Assembly: GCA_031549325.1 (NCBI GenBank)
Contig: JAVBQA010000066.1
Coordinates: forward strand, 1 to 50,695
Length of the DNA stretch: 50,695 nucleotides
Origin: JAJDGF01 sp031549325
GTDB taxonomy: Bacteria > Bacillota > Clostridia > Christensenellales > Aristaeellaceae
Reading direction: 5' to 3'
Part shown: positions 33,621 through 41,439 of the stretch, in pieces
How the letters are laid out: every line of letters begins with the position of its first letter
How positions within the stretch are numbered: position 1 is the first letter of the stretch
Translations under genes and position numbers: made by a program
Notes under the pieces: model-generated
What the model was told of the DNA's origin: nothing
Seen by the model: only the letters and a program-made list of their open reading frames with translations
Databases searched by the model: none

Positions 33621-33681
33621 ATGTCATTCTGCGTGAAGCGAAGAATCTTTTTCAAGATCCTCGCTTTGCGCGGGATGACAT
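33621..33681. repeat. Dispersed-type palindromic repeat (GTCATTCTG...family)
   Basis: Left arm 33621-33649 and right arm 33654-33681 are near-perfect inverted repeats around TTTC; most differences are G-T compatible. The core GTCATTCTG plus GAAGCGAAGAATC resembles a palindromic intergenic repeat that I recall from many unrelated bacterial genomes. It lies 25 bp after rpmA and may also end its transcript. Confidence 0.7.
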
Positions 33682-33707
33682 TTTCGTATCACAAAAGAGG
33701 GAATCGC

Positions 33708-34595
33708 ATGAAGGTACAGTGGAAAGGTGGCGTGGCTCGGATCGAAGGTGTGGCGTTTGACGCGCGGCTGTGCCTGATTGACAGCGCCCAGAGCTTCGTC
33801 TGGCGCGAGCACGAGGGCAAGTTTTACGCGGCGCTGCTGGGCGGCGCGGTGTGCATCGAGCCCATAGAAGAGGGCCTGTTAATCTACCGCATCGCCGAGG
33901 ATCAGGTGGAGGATTTCATCCACTACCTGGATCTGGTGCGCGACTATGCGGCGCTTGCGGATCAGTATGCCGTGTATCCCTATGCAGCGCGGGCGCTGCG
34001 CGAGGCGGATGGCTTGCGCGTGCTGAACCAGCCCGTTTGGGACACGCTGCTCAGTTTCATCCTGTCAGCCAACAACAATGTGGCCCGCATCCGGAAGCTG
34101 TGCTGGCTGCTGTCTGAGCACTTTGGCGAGCGCTGCGAGATCGACGGGCTGGTGTTGCACGAGATGCCGTCGCCCGCTGTGCTGTCCGATGTGCCGGAAG
34201 AGTCGCTCAGGCGGCTGGGGTTTGGCTACCGCGCGCCGTTTTTGATCCAGACCGCGCGCATGGTGCGGGACGGGTTCCCGCTGGACAGATTGCGCGACCT
34301 GCCCTACGACGAAGCCCACCAGCTGCTGATCCAGCTGTCTGGCGTGGGGGATAAGGTGGCCGACTGCGTGCTGCTGTTTGGCTGTTCGCACGCATCGGCC
34401 TTCCCGGTGGATGTGTGGGTCGACCGGCTGATGCGCGCATGGTTTCCTGAGCTCGCGCGCGCGAAGAGCCGCCTGATGCTGCAGCGCGCCGCCCGTGAGT
34501 TGCTGGGCGGCGACGCCGGACTGATTCAGCAGTTCATGTTCCATTGCGCGCGGTGCGGGCTGATCGAGGTGGGGGAGGAGCCGGAGGTGCGTTAG
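33708..34595 (+). CDS. 8-oxoguanine DNA glycosylase, OGG1 type
   Basis: Base-excision repair glycosylase/AP lyase of 295 aa that removes 8-oxoguanine opposite cytosine. The helix-hairpin-helix segment LSGVGDKVADC carries catalytic Lys216, and PVDVW carries Asp235, 19 residues apart exactly as in human OGG1 (249/268). This is the OGG1 subfamily found in some Clostridia rather than Fpg/MutM. ATG 33708 follows AAAGAGGG; the frame is open further upstream only through the palindromic repeat. Confidence 0.93.
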   Translation: MKVQWKGGVARIEGVAFDARLCLIDSAQSFVWREHEGKFYAALLGGAVCIEPIEEGLLIYRIAEDQVEDFIHYLDLVRDYAALADQYAVYPYAARALREADGLRVLNQPVWDTLLSFILSANNNVARIRKLCWLLSEHFGERCEIDGLVLHEMPSPAVLSDVPEESLRRLGFGYRAPFLIQTARMVRDGFPLDRLRDLPYDEAHQLLIQLSGVGDKVADCVLLFGCSHASAFPVDVWVDRLMRAWFPELARAKSRLMLQRAARELLGGDAGLIQQFMFHCARCGLIEVGEEPEVR

Positions 34596-34636
34596 GGGAC
34601 GCGGTCCCCAAATCCCCAGACCCATCCGGATGAAGC

Positions 34637-34670
34637 AAATAAAAGAAAGCCCTCCGTTCTTCGGAGGGCT
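34637..34670 (-). terminator. Terminator of secG
   Basis: AGCCCTCCG (34648-34656) pairs with CGGAGGGCT (34662-34670) around 5 nt. On the minus strand it is followed by TTCTTTTATTT, 17 bp after the secG stop. Confidence 0.9.
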
Positions 34671-34686
34671 TGATATTCGCTCGGAA

Positions 34687-35226
34687 TTAGGTGGCAGGCA
34701 CCGCGGTGGGCGCTGTCGTGGGGGCCAGCGTGGGAGCAACGGTTGGCGCCACTGTCGGGGCAACCGTTGGGGCAACCGTCGGCGCGGCGGTGGGGGCAAC
34801 GGTGGGTTCGACCGTCGGGGCAACCGTTGGCTCAACAACCTCCGCGGTCGCTTCCGGCGTGGCTTCAGGCGCGATGGTGGCGTTCGGATCCGGCGTCACC
34901 TCGGGCAGCGAGGTGTCGATGTCGCTCTGATTCTTCTGATCCAGCAGCTGCTTAACCTCGGGCAGCTTCGGCGGCTCGACGTTGCTGGTGCCTCTGCGCG
35001 CGTTGATGGTCGTCATCGTGACTGCCAGTAAAATGAACACAAAGACGCTCACTTTGGTAATCATCTCAAGCTTGCCTTCGTAGCTGCGCCCCTTTGTTTT
35101 GCCGAAGAAAGTCTCGGCGCCGCCCGCGATGGTGCCCAGGCCCTGACGGGTACCCTCCTGCATCAAAACAGACACGATCAGAACGATCGCGACGAGAATC
35201 AGAACCACATTGATAGCGATGTCCAT
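34687..35226 (-). CDS. secG: SecG translocase subunit with a long Pro/Thr/Val repeat tail
   Basis: Small subunit of the SecYEG channel. Residues 1-80 are a normal SecG: helix 1 (3-24), the MQEGTRQGLGTIAGGAETFFGK loop region in which Gly-rich and FFGK motifs are recognisable, and helix 2 (57-75). The protein then continues to 179 aa, whereas ordinary SecG ends near 75-80. The tail is acidic, then a run of VAPT/VEPT tetrapeptides at about 132-175. If topology follows E. coli SecG, the tail is outside the membrane. ATG 35226 follows AGGGAGGTC. Single-gene transcript with own promoter and terminator. Confidence 0.92.
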   Translation of the reverse strand: MDIAINVVLILVAIVLIVSVLMQEGTRQGLGTIAGGAETFFGKTKGRSYEGKLEMITKVSVFVFILLAVTMTTINARRGTSNVEPPKLPEVKQLLDQKNQSDIDTSLPEVTPDPNATIAPEATPEATAEVVEPTVAPTVEPTVAPTAAPTVAPTVAPTVAPTVAPTLAPTTAPTAVPAT

Positions 35227-35292
35227 GAAGAGTGACCTCCCTTATGTTCCATGCAACGCGGCGCGTAAACTGCTTGGCCGCGAAACCATCAT

Positions 35293-35321
35293 ATTATAGC
35301 ATAGACGTCTCGCCAATGCAA
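35293..35321 (-). promoter_or_regulatory. Promoter of secG
   Basis: Minus strand TTGCAT (35316-35321), 17-bp spacer, TATAAT (35293-35298) with TGC before it (extended -10). Confidence 0.8.
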
Positions 35322-35357
35322 TGGTTTTTTGTAAGATATTACATTGGTGAAATACCG

Positions 35358-36710
35358 TCAGCGCCTGTCAAATTTCGGCGATGCGAACCCAAGCCCCAGC
35401 TCGTCGATGGACTTGAATAGCGTGTAGCGCGTGCGGTAGTCTTTGGCGCAGTCAAGAGACTTCCGCAGCATCGCGTCCGGGATGCCGATCTGCTTGGGCG
35501 TCAGCGGCGCGCCCAGCCGCACCATGGCGTCCCGCAGGGTGTCGTAGGCAGGCAGCAGCTCAAGCTCCGCTTTGATTCGGTCAAAACCGGACACGATCGC
35601 CTCAAACCGGCGCCGGCGCTCAGCCTCCGTCAGGAAGTCGGCGGGGTTCTCCTTCATGATGGCCCTGGCGGCCGCATCGCCGTAGTGCCCAATCATGAAG
35701 GTCTCACGCTGAGGTTTTGTCAGCGCGGCGTCCAGCGCCGTGCGAATGTCCAGCGACTTCGGATCCAGGCGCTTGAACGCCTCGAAATACGGCCAGACCA
35801 GCAACGTGGCCACGCCAACCGAAGCGCCGTGGGATGGGGGCGCTTTCCCGGCCAGCAGTTGTTGCATCTCCCAATAGTGGGCGATGTTGTGCTCCACCGA
35901 GGCCACTGCCCGCGTGTTTCCGATGATCATGATCGTGATCCCGGACAGCAGCAGCGCTTCGATCAGGATGCGCGTGCCGCGCTCGGTGCGCTCTCGGATC
36001 TCGTCGATGTTTGCGAGCAGCTTGTGCACCGCATCGATGACGATTTTGGCGCATGTGGGGCAAAACGCCTCGCCCGTCACGATGTTGCTGATCGCCCAGT
36101 CGGCCTTGGCGATGAACTTGCCCAGCACGTCGCCCACGCCCGAAATGTACATGTCCAGCGGCGCGGTGCGCAGCACGTCAAGGTCGCACACGATGATCTC
36201 CGGGCAGATTGACTGAACGTGCACCTTCACGCCGCGCAGCAGCATGGGCGCGACGACGGACGTGTAGCCGTCCATAGACGGCGCGGTGCCCACGCACACA
36301 AACGGGCGCTCGGTCTGGGCGGCCACGGTGCGGGTGGTGTCGGTGATGGATCCGGAGCCAACGCTAATGAAGAAGTCGCTGTTCATGGTCATTGCCATCA
36401 GCACTTCGCCCACGGCGCGCTCATCCGGCTCCAACTCGCCGTCCCGCAGCAGCACGCAAAGAGTGACCTTGAAGCCCTTGGAGCTCAGCACCTCGTGCAC
36501 AGACTTGCCCGCCGCTTTATAGGTGTTCTTGTCGGCCACCAGCACGCAGCGCTTGCCCAGCTCGCGCTGCTTGATATAGCCCGGAATTTTCTGGATCAGC
36601 CCGCTGCCCACGTAAATGTCCTGCATGGGCGTGCTGTGCTGCATGGGGCAGTTGCACTTGAGGTCCGAAATCAGCAGCTGGTCGCCGCTATAGCCAACGC
36701 GAACAGACAT
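35358..36710 (-). CDS. Glycerol-1-phosphate dehydrogenase-like protein (AraM/EgsA type)
   Basis: Iron/zinc-type polyol dehydrogenase of 450 aa. GSGSITDTTR and TAPSMDGY are the nucleotide and substrate motifs of sn-glycerol-1-phosphate dehydrogenases. GVGDVLGKFIAKADW carries one metal-ligand Asp; the histidine ligands lie in VEHNIAHYWEM and PSHGASVG. The family reduces dihydroxyacetone phosphate to sn-glycerol-1-phosphate. It is about 50 residues longer than B. subtilis AraM, mainly at the ends. ATG 36710 has TTGGAGGC 8 nt upstream. The physiological product in this organism is inferred. Confidence 0.85.
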   Translation of the reverse strand: MSVRVGYSGDQLLISDLKCNCPMQHSTPMQDIYVGSGLIQKIPGYIKQRELGKRCVLVADKNTYKAAGKSVHEVLSSKGFKVTLCVLLRDGELEPDERAVGEVLMAMTMNSDFFISVGSGSITDTTRTVAAQTERPFVCVGTAPSMDGYTSVVAPMLLRGVKVHVQSICPEIIVCDLDVLRTAPLDMYISGVGDVLGKFIAKADWAISNIVTGEAFCPTCAKIVIDAVHKLLANIDEIRERTERGTRILIEALLLSGITIMIIGNTRAVASVEHNIAHYWEMQQLLAGKAPPSHGASVGVATLLVWPYFEAFKRLDPKSLDIRTALDAALTKPQRETFMIGHYGDAAARAIMKENPADFLTEAERRRRFEAIVSGFDRIKAELELLPAYDTLRDAMVRLGAPLTPKQIGIPDAMLRKSLDCAKDYRTRYTLFKSIDELGLGFASPKFDRR

Positions 36711-36742
36711 TGTACGTGCCTCCAATTTCCATTATTATCCCT

Positions 36743-36771
36743 ATTTTACACGATGGGGAAACAAGAAGCAA
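36743..36771 (-). promoter_or_regulatory. Promoter of the glycerol-1-phosphate dehydrogenase-like gene
   Basis: Minus strand TTGCTT (36766-36771), 17-bp spacer, TAAAAT (36743-36748), 33 bp before the start. Confidence 0.65.
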
Positions 36772-36844
36772 TGCCGAATGCAGGAAAAGATTGGCGGAAT
36801 GGCGAACTATACACGGGCTTTATGACAGAATGGGGGATGCGACC

Positions 36845-37615
36845 TTGACCGTTACGCTTCCGATGCTGCTGACCGTTTGCCCACTGGTATTCTTCGCCTC
36901 GTGCGTGGATGCGATCGCCGGGGGCGGCGGGCTGATCTCGCTGCCCGCCTACCGAATGGCGCTGCCTGCGGACATGGATGTGCCGTATGACCTCGGATCC
37001 AACAAATTTTCGGCTTGTTTCGGCACGCTGATGGCCGTGGTGCGTTTTTTCCGAAGCGGAAAGCTGCTGCTGTGGCCGTCGCTGTTCGCCGCTTTGGGGG
37101 CCGGGGTCGCGTCGTTTTTTGGGGCACAGCTGGCGCAAGTCACGCCCGCGTCGTTCCGGCAGCTGTTTATGCTGATCATGGTGCCGATCGTGGCAATCCT
37201 ATTCTTTCTCAAGAAGGACGCGCCGGAGAAATCCGCGCCCATCACGCGCGGAAAGCTCCTTGGCTGCCTCGTGATCGGGCTCGGATGCGGGTTTTATGAC
37301 GGTTTTTTCGGGCCGGGGACCGGCATGTTCCTGATCATGCTGTTCACCTGGGGCATCGGCATGGACATGGTGACAGCGTCGGGAACGGCCAAGGTTGCCA
37401 ACCTGGCGTCAAACCTGACGGCGCTGGCCTCGTTCATCCTGGGCGGGCACGTGCTGTATCAGCTCGCGGTGCCCGCGATGCTGTGCTCCATCGTCGGCGG
37501 CTACGTGGGCGCGCATCTGGCGCTGAAAAACGGCGCTAAGCTGATCCGGATTGTGATGCTCGCGGTGCTGGCGGCGCTGATTCTGAAACTGGCATGGGAC
37601 TATTTCGGGGCGTAA
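36845..37615 (+). CDS. TauE/SafE (TSUP) family permease
   Basis: Membrane permease of about 256 aa with seven or eight helices in two homologous halves, each opening with a glycine-rich helix (DAIAGGGGLISLPA and GFYDGFFGPGTGMF), the hallmark of the TauE/SafE family. Members export or import sulfite, sulfonates or organic anions; the substrate here is unknown. The start is uncertain: TTG 36845 with GGGGGA 7 nt upstream is preferred to ATG 36830, which lacks a ribosome binding site. It is followed by a strong terminator. Confidence 0.85.
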   Translation: MTVTLPMLLTVCPLVFFASCVDAIAGGGGLISLPAYRMALPADMDVPYDLGSNKFSACFGTLMAVVRFFRSGKLLLWPSLFAALGAGVASFFGAQLAQVTPASFRQLFMLIMVPIVAILFFLKKDAPEKSAPITRGKLLGCLVIGLGCGFYDGFFGPGTGMFLIMLFTWGIGMDMVTASGTAKVANLASNLTALASFILGGHVLYQLAVPAMLCSIVGGYVGAHLALKNGAKLIRIVMLAVLAALILKLAWDYFGA

Positions 37616-37620
37616 GTAAC

Positions 37621-37648
37621 GGGCGCGCACAGCGCGCCCGATCATTTT
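37621..37648 (+). terminator. Terminator of the TauE/SafE gene
   Basis: GGGCGCGC (37621-37628) pairs with GCGCGCCC (37632-37639) around ACA, followed by GATCATTTT. Confidence 0.8.
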
Positions 37649-37692
37649 GTGCAGAATATGGGGTCAAGGGGACCGAACCTTCGTGGGGGGCG

Positions 37693-38946
37693 TTACGGGG
37701 TTGCGCCCCTGATTGCTTCCGCTGCGTTCTCCCCTGCCAACGCTCCGGTTGAGAACGCCAGCTGCAGGTTGAAGCCACCGGTGAGGGCGTCGATGTCGAT
37801 GAGCTCGCCAGCAAAATAGAGGCCGGGCACGAGCCTCGATTCCATGGTGGAGGGGTTGATCTCGCGCGCATCAATGCCGCCGCGCGTGATGATGGCCTCG
37901 TTGAAACCGCGCAGGCTTTTGACCGTCAGCGGCAAAGCCTTGAGGGTTTGCACGATGGACCGGCGCTGCGCCTGGGACACGCTGTTTACCGGATGGGCGG
38001 GGGAGATTCCGCACAGAGACAGAACCGCCAGCGCCAGGTTGTGAGGCGACAAGCCGTCCATGACCGAGATCAGCTGCTTGTTGGGCGCGGCGGCAAAGTC
38101 GCGCAAAATCCGCGCGTCCAGCGTTTGTTCGTCGAGCGCGGGCTTGAGGTCGATGAACAGCTGAGTGCCCCGACACGGATCGGGGAGCAGGCTGGACAGC
38201 GTCAGCGCCAGAGGGCCGCTAATCCCAAAGTGGGTGAAAAGCAGCTCGCCCTGCTCATCATAGATCTTCTTTTTTTGGTTTTGGGCGCGCAGCCTCACGT
38301 TTTTCAGCGTCAGCCCCATCAGCGATTTCGGCCAGTCTTCCAGCGTTTCGATGGCGGTCAGACCGGGCAGCAGGTTGGCCTTTTGATGGCCCAGCGCTTC
38401 GGCAATTCTGTGGCCGTCGCCGGTGGAGCCGGTGGCCGGGTAGGACACGCCGCCGGTGGCAAGGATGACTTTGGCCGCATCGGTGACGCCGTTTTCCAGC
38501 GCGACGCGGAAGCCGCCGCCGTGCGGTTCGATGCCCGTCACCCGCGCGTTCAGGCGGACTTCAACGCCCAGCCGCTGCAATTCCCTTTCGAGCGCCCGGT
38601 TGACGTCGGATGCACGGTCCGACTGAGGGAATACGCGCTCGCCGCGCTCAACCTTCAGCGGCACGCCCAGGCCCTCGATCAGCGCCATCAGCCCCTGATT
38701 GTCCAGGGCCGCCAGCGCCGCAAAGCAGAAGCGCGGGTTGCGCAGAATGCTCTTCATGAACTCGTCTGGATCGGCCGCATTGGTCAGGTTGCAGCGGCCC
38801 TTGCCGGTGATGTAGACCTTTTTCCCGAGCTTCTCATTGCGCTCCAGGACGACAACCTTGGCCCCCCGGCGGGCGGAAAACAGCGCGGCCATCATTCCGG
38901 CCGCGCCGCCCCCGATGATTGCAATGTCAAATTGATCAGCTTTCAT
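37693..38946 (-). CDS. HI0933/YhiN-family FAD-dependent oxidoreductase
   Basis: Flavoprotein of 417 aa in the HI0933 family (BaiN-like or aminoacetone-oxidase-like annotations). The FAD-binding motif IIGGGAAGMMAA is at 10-21, KKVYITGKGRCNLTN is the family signature, and LATGGVSYPATGSTGDG and the C-terminal GELIDIDALTGGFNLQLAF segment are conserved. The physiological substrate is unsettled even for well-studied members. It starts at ATG 38946 and overlaps the RpiR regulator's 3' end by 11 nt, so the pair is an operon. Confidence 0.92.
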   Translation of the reverse strand: MKADQFDIAIIGGGAAGMMAALFSARRGAKVVVLERNEKLGKKVYITGKGRCNLTNAADPDEFMKSILRNPRFCFAALAALDNQGLMALIEGLGVPLKVERGERVFPQSDRASDVNRALERELQRLGVEVRLNARVTGIEPHGGGFRVALENGVTDAAKVILATGGVSYPATGSTGDGHRIAEALGHQKANLLPGLTAIETLEDWPKSLMGLTLKNVRLRAQNQKKKIYDEQGELLFTHFGISGPLALTLSSLLPDPCRGTQLFIDLKPALDEQTLDARILRDFAAAPNKQLISVMDGLSPHNLALAVLSLCGISPAHPVNSVSQAQRRSIVQTLKALPLTVKSLRGFNEAIITRGGIDAREINPSTMESRLVPGLYFAGELIDIDALTGGFNLQLAFSTGALAGENAAEAIRGATP

Positions 38947-39802
38947 TTTTGCCCAGATACACCTCATACTTGGTCCAGATATTCTCCAGCTGCTCGAAGT
39001 AATTGGCCACCTCATGCCGCCTGCGCTGCCCGAGCGCAACGATCAGCGCGTTGATCAGCGACAGCGGCGCGGCCAGCGAGTCCACAAACGAGGCCATGTC
39101 GGACTTGGCCGTCAGGCACAAATCGGATACGGCGTGCAGCGGCGACAGCGGGCCGTCGGTGATAGAGACCAGCTTGGCGCCCCGACTTTTGGCAAAACCC
39201 ATGGCCTCGATGGTGCGGCTGGTGTAGCGAGGGAAGCTGATGCCGATCAGCAGGTCGCCCTCGGTGATGCGGGACAACTGCTCGAAGATATCGCTGATGC
39301 CCGAGGTGACCACATGCACATTGGGGAAGATAAAGTTGAGGTAATGCCCCAGAAACTCGGCCAGCGTGGCCGAGGCGCGCAGACCCAGCACATAGATCTG
39401 GCGCGCCGACAGCACGCTCTCGATCACCTCTTCAAACTGGTTCAGATCCAGCTCGTCGATGGTCGCGCGGATGTTCTGTATGTCGGCCTTCAGCACCCGG
39501 CTGAGCACCTGCGTGTGGTCCATGTCGGAAGTCATCTCAAACCGCTGCGAAGACGTGAGCCGGTGCCGGATCAGTTCCTGCAGCGCTTTTTGCAGGTGGG
39601 GGTAGCCGTCGTATCCAAGCGCCGAGGCGAAGCGCACCACCGTGGATTCGCTGACGCCCACATACTCGCCCAGCCGCGCGGCGGTCATGAAAGCCGCCTT
39701 GTCGTAGTGTGACACGATGCACTCGGCGATGCGGCGGTGGCTCTTGGACAGCTTCTTGCCGCTGTGGTTCAGCCGTGTGATCAGCTCTTGCGCGTTGTCC
39801 AT
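38936..39802 (-). CDS. MurR/RpiR-family transcriptional regulator
   Basis: 288-aa regulator with an N-terminal helix-turn-helix (about 15-80; SESTVVRFASALGYDGYP is the recognition segment) and a C-terminal SIS domain (about 125-255) with the sugar-phosphate loop LGLRASATLA. Such proteins sense phosphosugars and control sugar or amino-sugar genes. ATG 39802 follows GGGAGGA. The only co-transcribed gene is the HI0933 flavoprotein, so its wider targets are not visible. No clear operator palindrome is seen in the promoter. Confidence 0.9.
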   Translation of the reverse strand: MDNAQELITRLNHSGKKLSKSHRRIAECIVSHYDKAAFMTAARLGEYVGVSESTVVRFASALGYDGYPHLQKALQELIRHRLTSSQRFEMTSDMDHTQVLSRVLKADIQNIRATIDELDLNQFEEVIESVLSARQIYVLGLRASATLAEFLGHYLNFIFPNVHVVTSGISDIFEQLSRITEGDLLIGISFPRYTSRTIEAMGFAKSRGAKLVSITDGPLSPLHAVSDLCLTAKSDMASFVDSLAAPLSLINALIVALGQRRRHEVANYFEQLENIWTKYEVYLGKNES

Positions 39803-39844
39803 GTAAATCCTCCCAATAGCTTGCGTTTTGGAAAACACGCCACC

Positions 39845-39873
39845 ATTATACGTGCAATGCGGTAAAAATGCAA
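39845..39873 (-). promoter_or_regulatory. Promoter of the RpiR-flavoprotein operon
   Basis: Minus strand TTGCAT (39868-39873), 17-bp spacer, TATAAT (39845-39850), 43 bp before the start at 39802. Confidence 0.8.
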
Positions 39874-39993
39874 GATTAAACTGCAGATTCCGCCAAATCC
39901 ATTCAGGAATCGCCGGTAATTCCCGGGAAAACCGCAGAATGAACGGGCAATAATGCACTTTACATCGCTTTTATGGATTTGTATGAAGAGATG

Positions 39994-40002
39994 TGTTATA
40001 AT
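39994..40002 (+). promoter_or_regulatory. Extended -10 promoter of cmk
   Basis: TGTTATAAT (39994-40002), an extended -10 with consensus hexamer, 46 bp before cmk. The -35 is weak. Confidence 0.65.
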
Positions 40003-40048
40003 GTCTGTCACCCAGCCAACGATCTGGGGAACGATTTGGAGGCGCTCT

Positions 40049-40732
40049 ATGAGCCAGATGTTCACCGTCGCGATCGACGGACCCTCCGGAGCCGGAAAAT
40101 CCACGATTGCCAAGCTGATCAGCGCACGAACCGGCGCGCTGTATCTGGACACCGGCGCGATGTACCGCGCCATCGGGCTGTTCATGGTGAGAAACGGCGT
40201 CGACCCCAGGGATGCGGATGGCGTGCGCGCGCGGCTCGCCGAGCCCGAGGTGCGCATCGCTTATGACAACGGCATGCAGCGCGTGTTCCTGTTTGACGAG
40301 GATGTGTCCGATGCCATCAGAAGACACGAGATCTCGGATGCCGCTTCGGCGGTGTCCGCGATTCCTGAGGTTCGGGAAAAACTGGTGGCCATGCAGCAGA
40401 AGATCGCCGCCGGCCAAAGCTCGGTGCTGGACGGGCGCGACATCGGCACCAAAGTGCTGCCGGCCGCCACGCTCAAGATCTTTTTGGTGGCTTCTCCGGA
40501 AGTGCGCGCCAGGCGGCGCTTTGACGAGCTGATCGCCCGCGGCGCCGAAGCCACCTATGAGCAGGTGCTCTCGGACATGCGAAAGCGCGACCATGACGAC
40601 AGCACCCGCGCGGCATCGCCGCTCACAAAGGCTGAAGACGCGGTCGAAATCGATTCCAGCGCGCTGTCTCCGGGAGAGGTTGCCCAGCGCGTGATCGACT
40701 TGCTGGAGCAAAGGCTCGGGGTGGCCTCATGA
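40049..40732 (+). CDS. cmk: Cytidylate kinase
   Basis: Phosphorylates CMP and dCMP with ATP, 227 aa. P-loop GPSGAGKST is at 11-19. DTGAMYRAIG is the CMP-binding segment, and DGRDIGTKVLP and KIFLVASPEVRARRRF match the family order. ATG 40049 follows TTTGGAGG. The stop overlaps the plsC start (ATGA), and the cmk-plsC-ispH/rpsA order is the one usual in Clostridia. Confidence 0.97.
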   Translation: MSQMFTVAIDGPSGAGKSTIAKLISARTGALYLDTGAMYRAIGLFMVRNGVDPRDADGVRARLAEPEVRIAYDNGMQRVFLFDEDVSDAIRRHEISDAASAVSAIPEVREKLVAMQQKIAAGQSSVLDGRDIGTKVLPAATLKIFLVASPEVRARRRFDELIARGAEATYEQVLSDMRKRDHDDSTRAASPLTKAEDAVEIDSSALSPGEVAQRVIDLLEQRLGVAS

Positions 40733-41331
40733 GCGCGCGCTGGTATGCATTTGTGTGCGGACTGGCCCGCATCATCATGGGGCTTCTGTTTCCGCTTCGC
40801 GGCGAGGGCCTGGAGAATGTGCCCGCGGAGGGCGGCGCGCTGCTGTGCTGCAACCACATCTCGCTGCGCGATCCGATCGCCGTGGCCTGCGTGGTCAGGC
40901 GACCGGTGCGGTTTATGGCCAAGGCGGAGCTGTTTAAACACAAGTGGTCTGCGGCCTTCATGACGCGCATTGGCGCGTTTCCGGTGAAGCGCGGCGAGGC
41001 CGATATGGGCGCGCTGCGCGCCGCGATCAGCATCATCAAAGAAGGCGGCGCGATGGGGATCTTTCCTCAGGGGCACCGGGATGCTTCGGGAGAGATGCCC
41101 ATGGAGACCGGCGTGGCGCTGATCGCGCTCCGAACCGGCGCGCCCGTCATCCCGGCGCGACTGATCGGGCCGTATCGGCTGTTCCGAAAAACAACAATCG
41201 TCATCGGAAAACCGTTGGATCTGTCAATGTTCGGCGGCAAATATGACGGTGAACAGCTCAAGGCCGTCACCGGCCGCATCGAAGCGGCGGTTCGCGGCTT
41301 GAAACCAGCACAAACGAGCGCGGGAGATTAA
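40729..41331 (+). CDS. plsC: 1-acyl-sn-glycerol-3-phosphate acyltransferase
   Basis: Membrane-associated acyltransferase of 200 aa making phosphatidic acid from lysophosphatidic acid. Catalytic block I is NHISLRD (42-48). The later block usually written FPEGTR reads FPQGHR here, with Gln replacing the conserved Glu. An N-terminal hydrophobic segment (about 5-22) suits membrane attachment. The ATG overlaps the cmk stop. Function is likely from family and operon; the block III change leaves some doubt about the exact acyl acceptor. Confidence 0.9.
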   Translation: MSARWYAFVCGLARIIMGLLFPLRGEGLENVPAEGGALLCCNHISLRDPIAVACVVRRPVRFMAKAELFKHKWSAAFMTRIGAFPVKRGEADMGALRAAISIIKEGGAMGIFPQGHRDASGEMPMETGVALIALRTGAPVIPARLIGPYRLFRKTTIVIGKPLDLSMFGGKYDGEQLKAVTGRIEAAVRGLKPAQTSAGD

Positions 41332-41439
41332 ATTTTCGTTAAATATTTCCGAATGGCAGGAATCTTCCGTTTTTTTGGCGAAGGATTAGATTTACCAATG
41401 ACGCACTCATTTTGTTTCGGAAGGCAAGGAATGCTAGGC

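Noticed and set aside
34690..34860. Tandem short DNA repeats suggesting a CRISPR or satellite
   Set aside because: The repeats have a 12-bp (four-codon) period in the frame of SecG, encoding VAPT units; there are no spacers.
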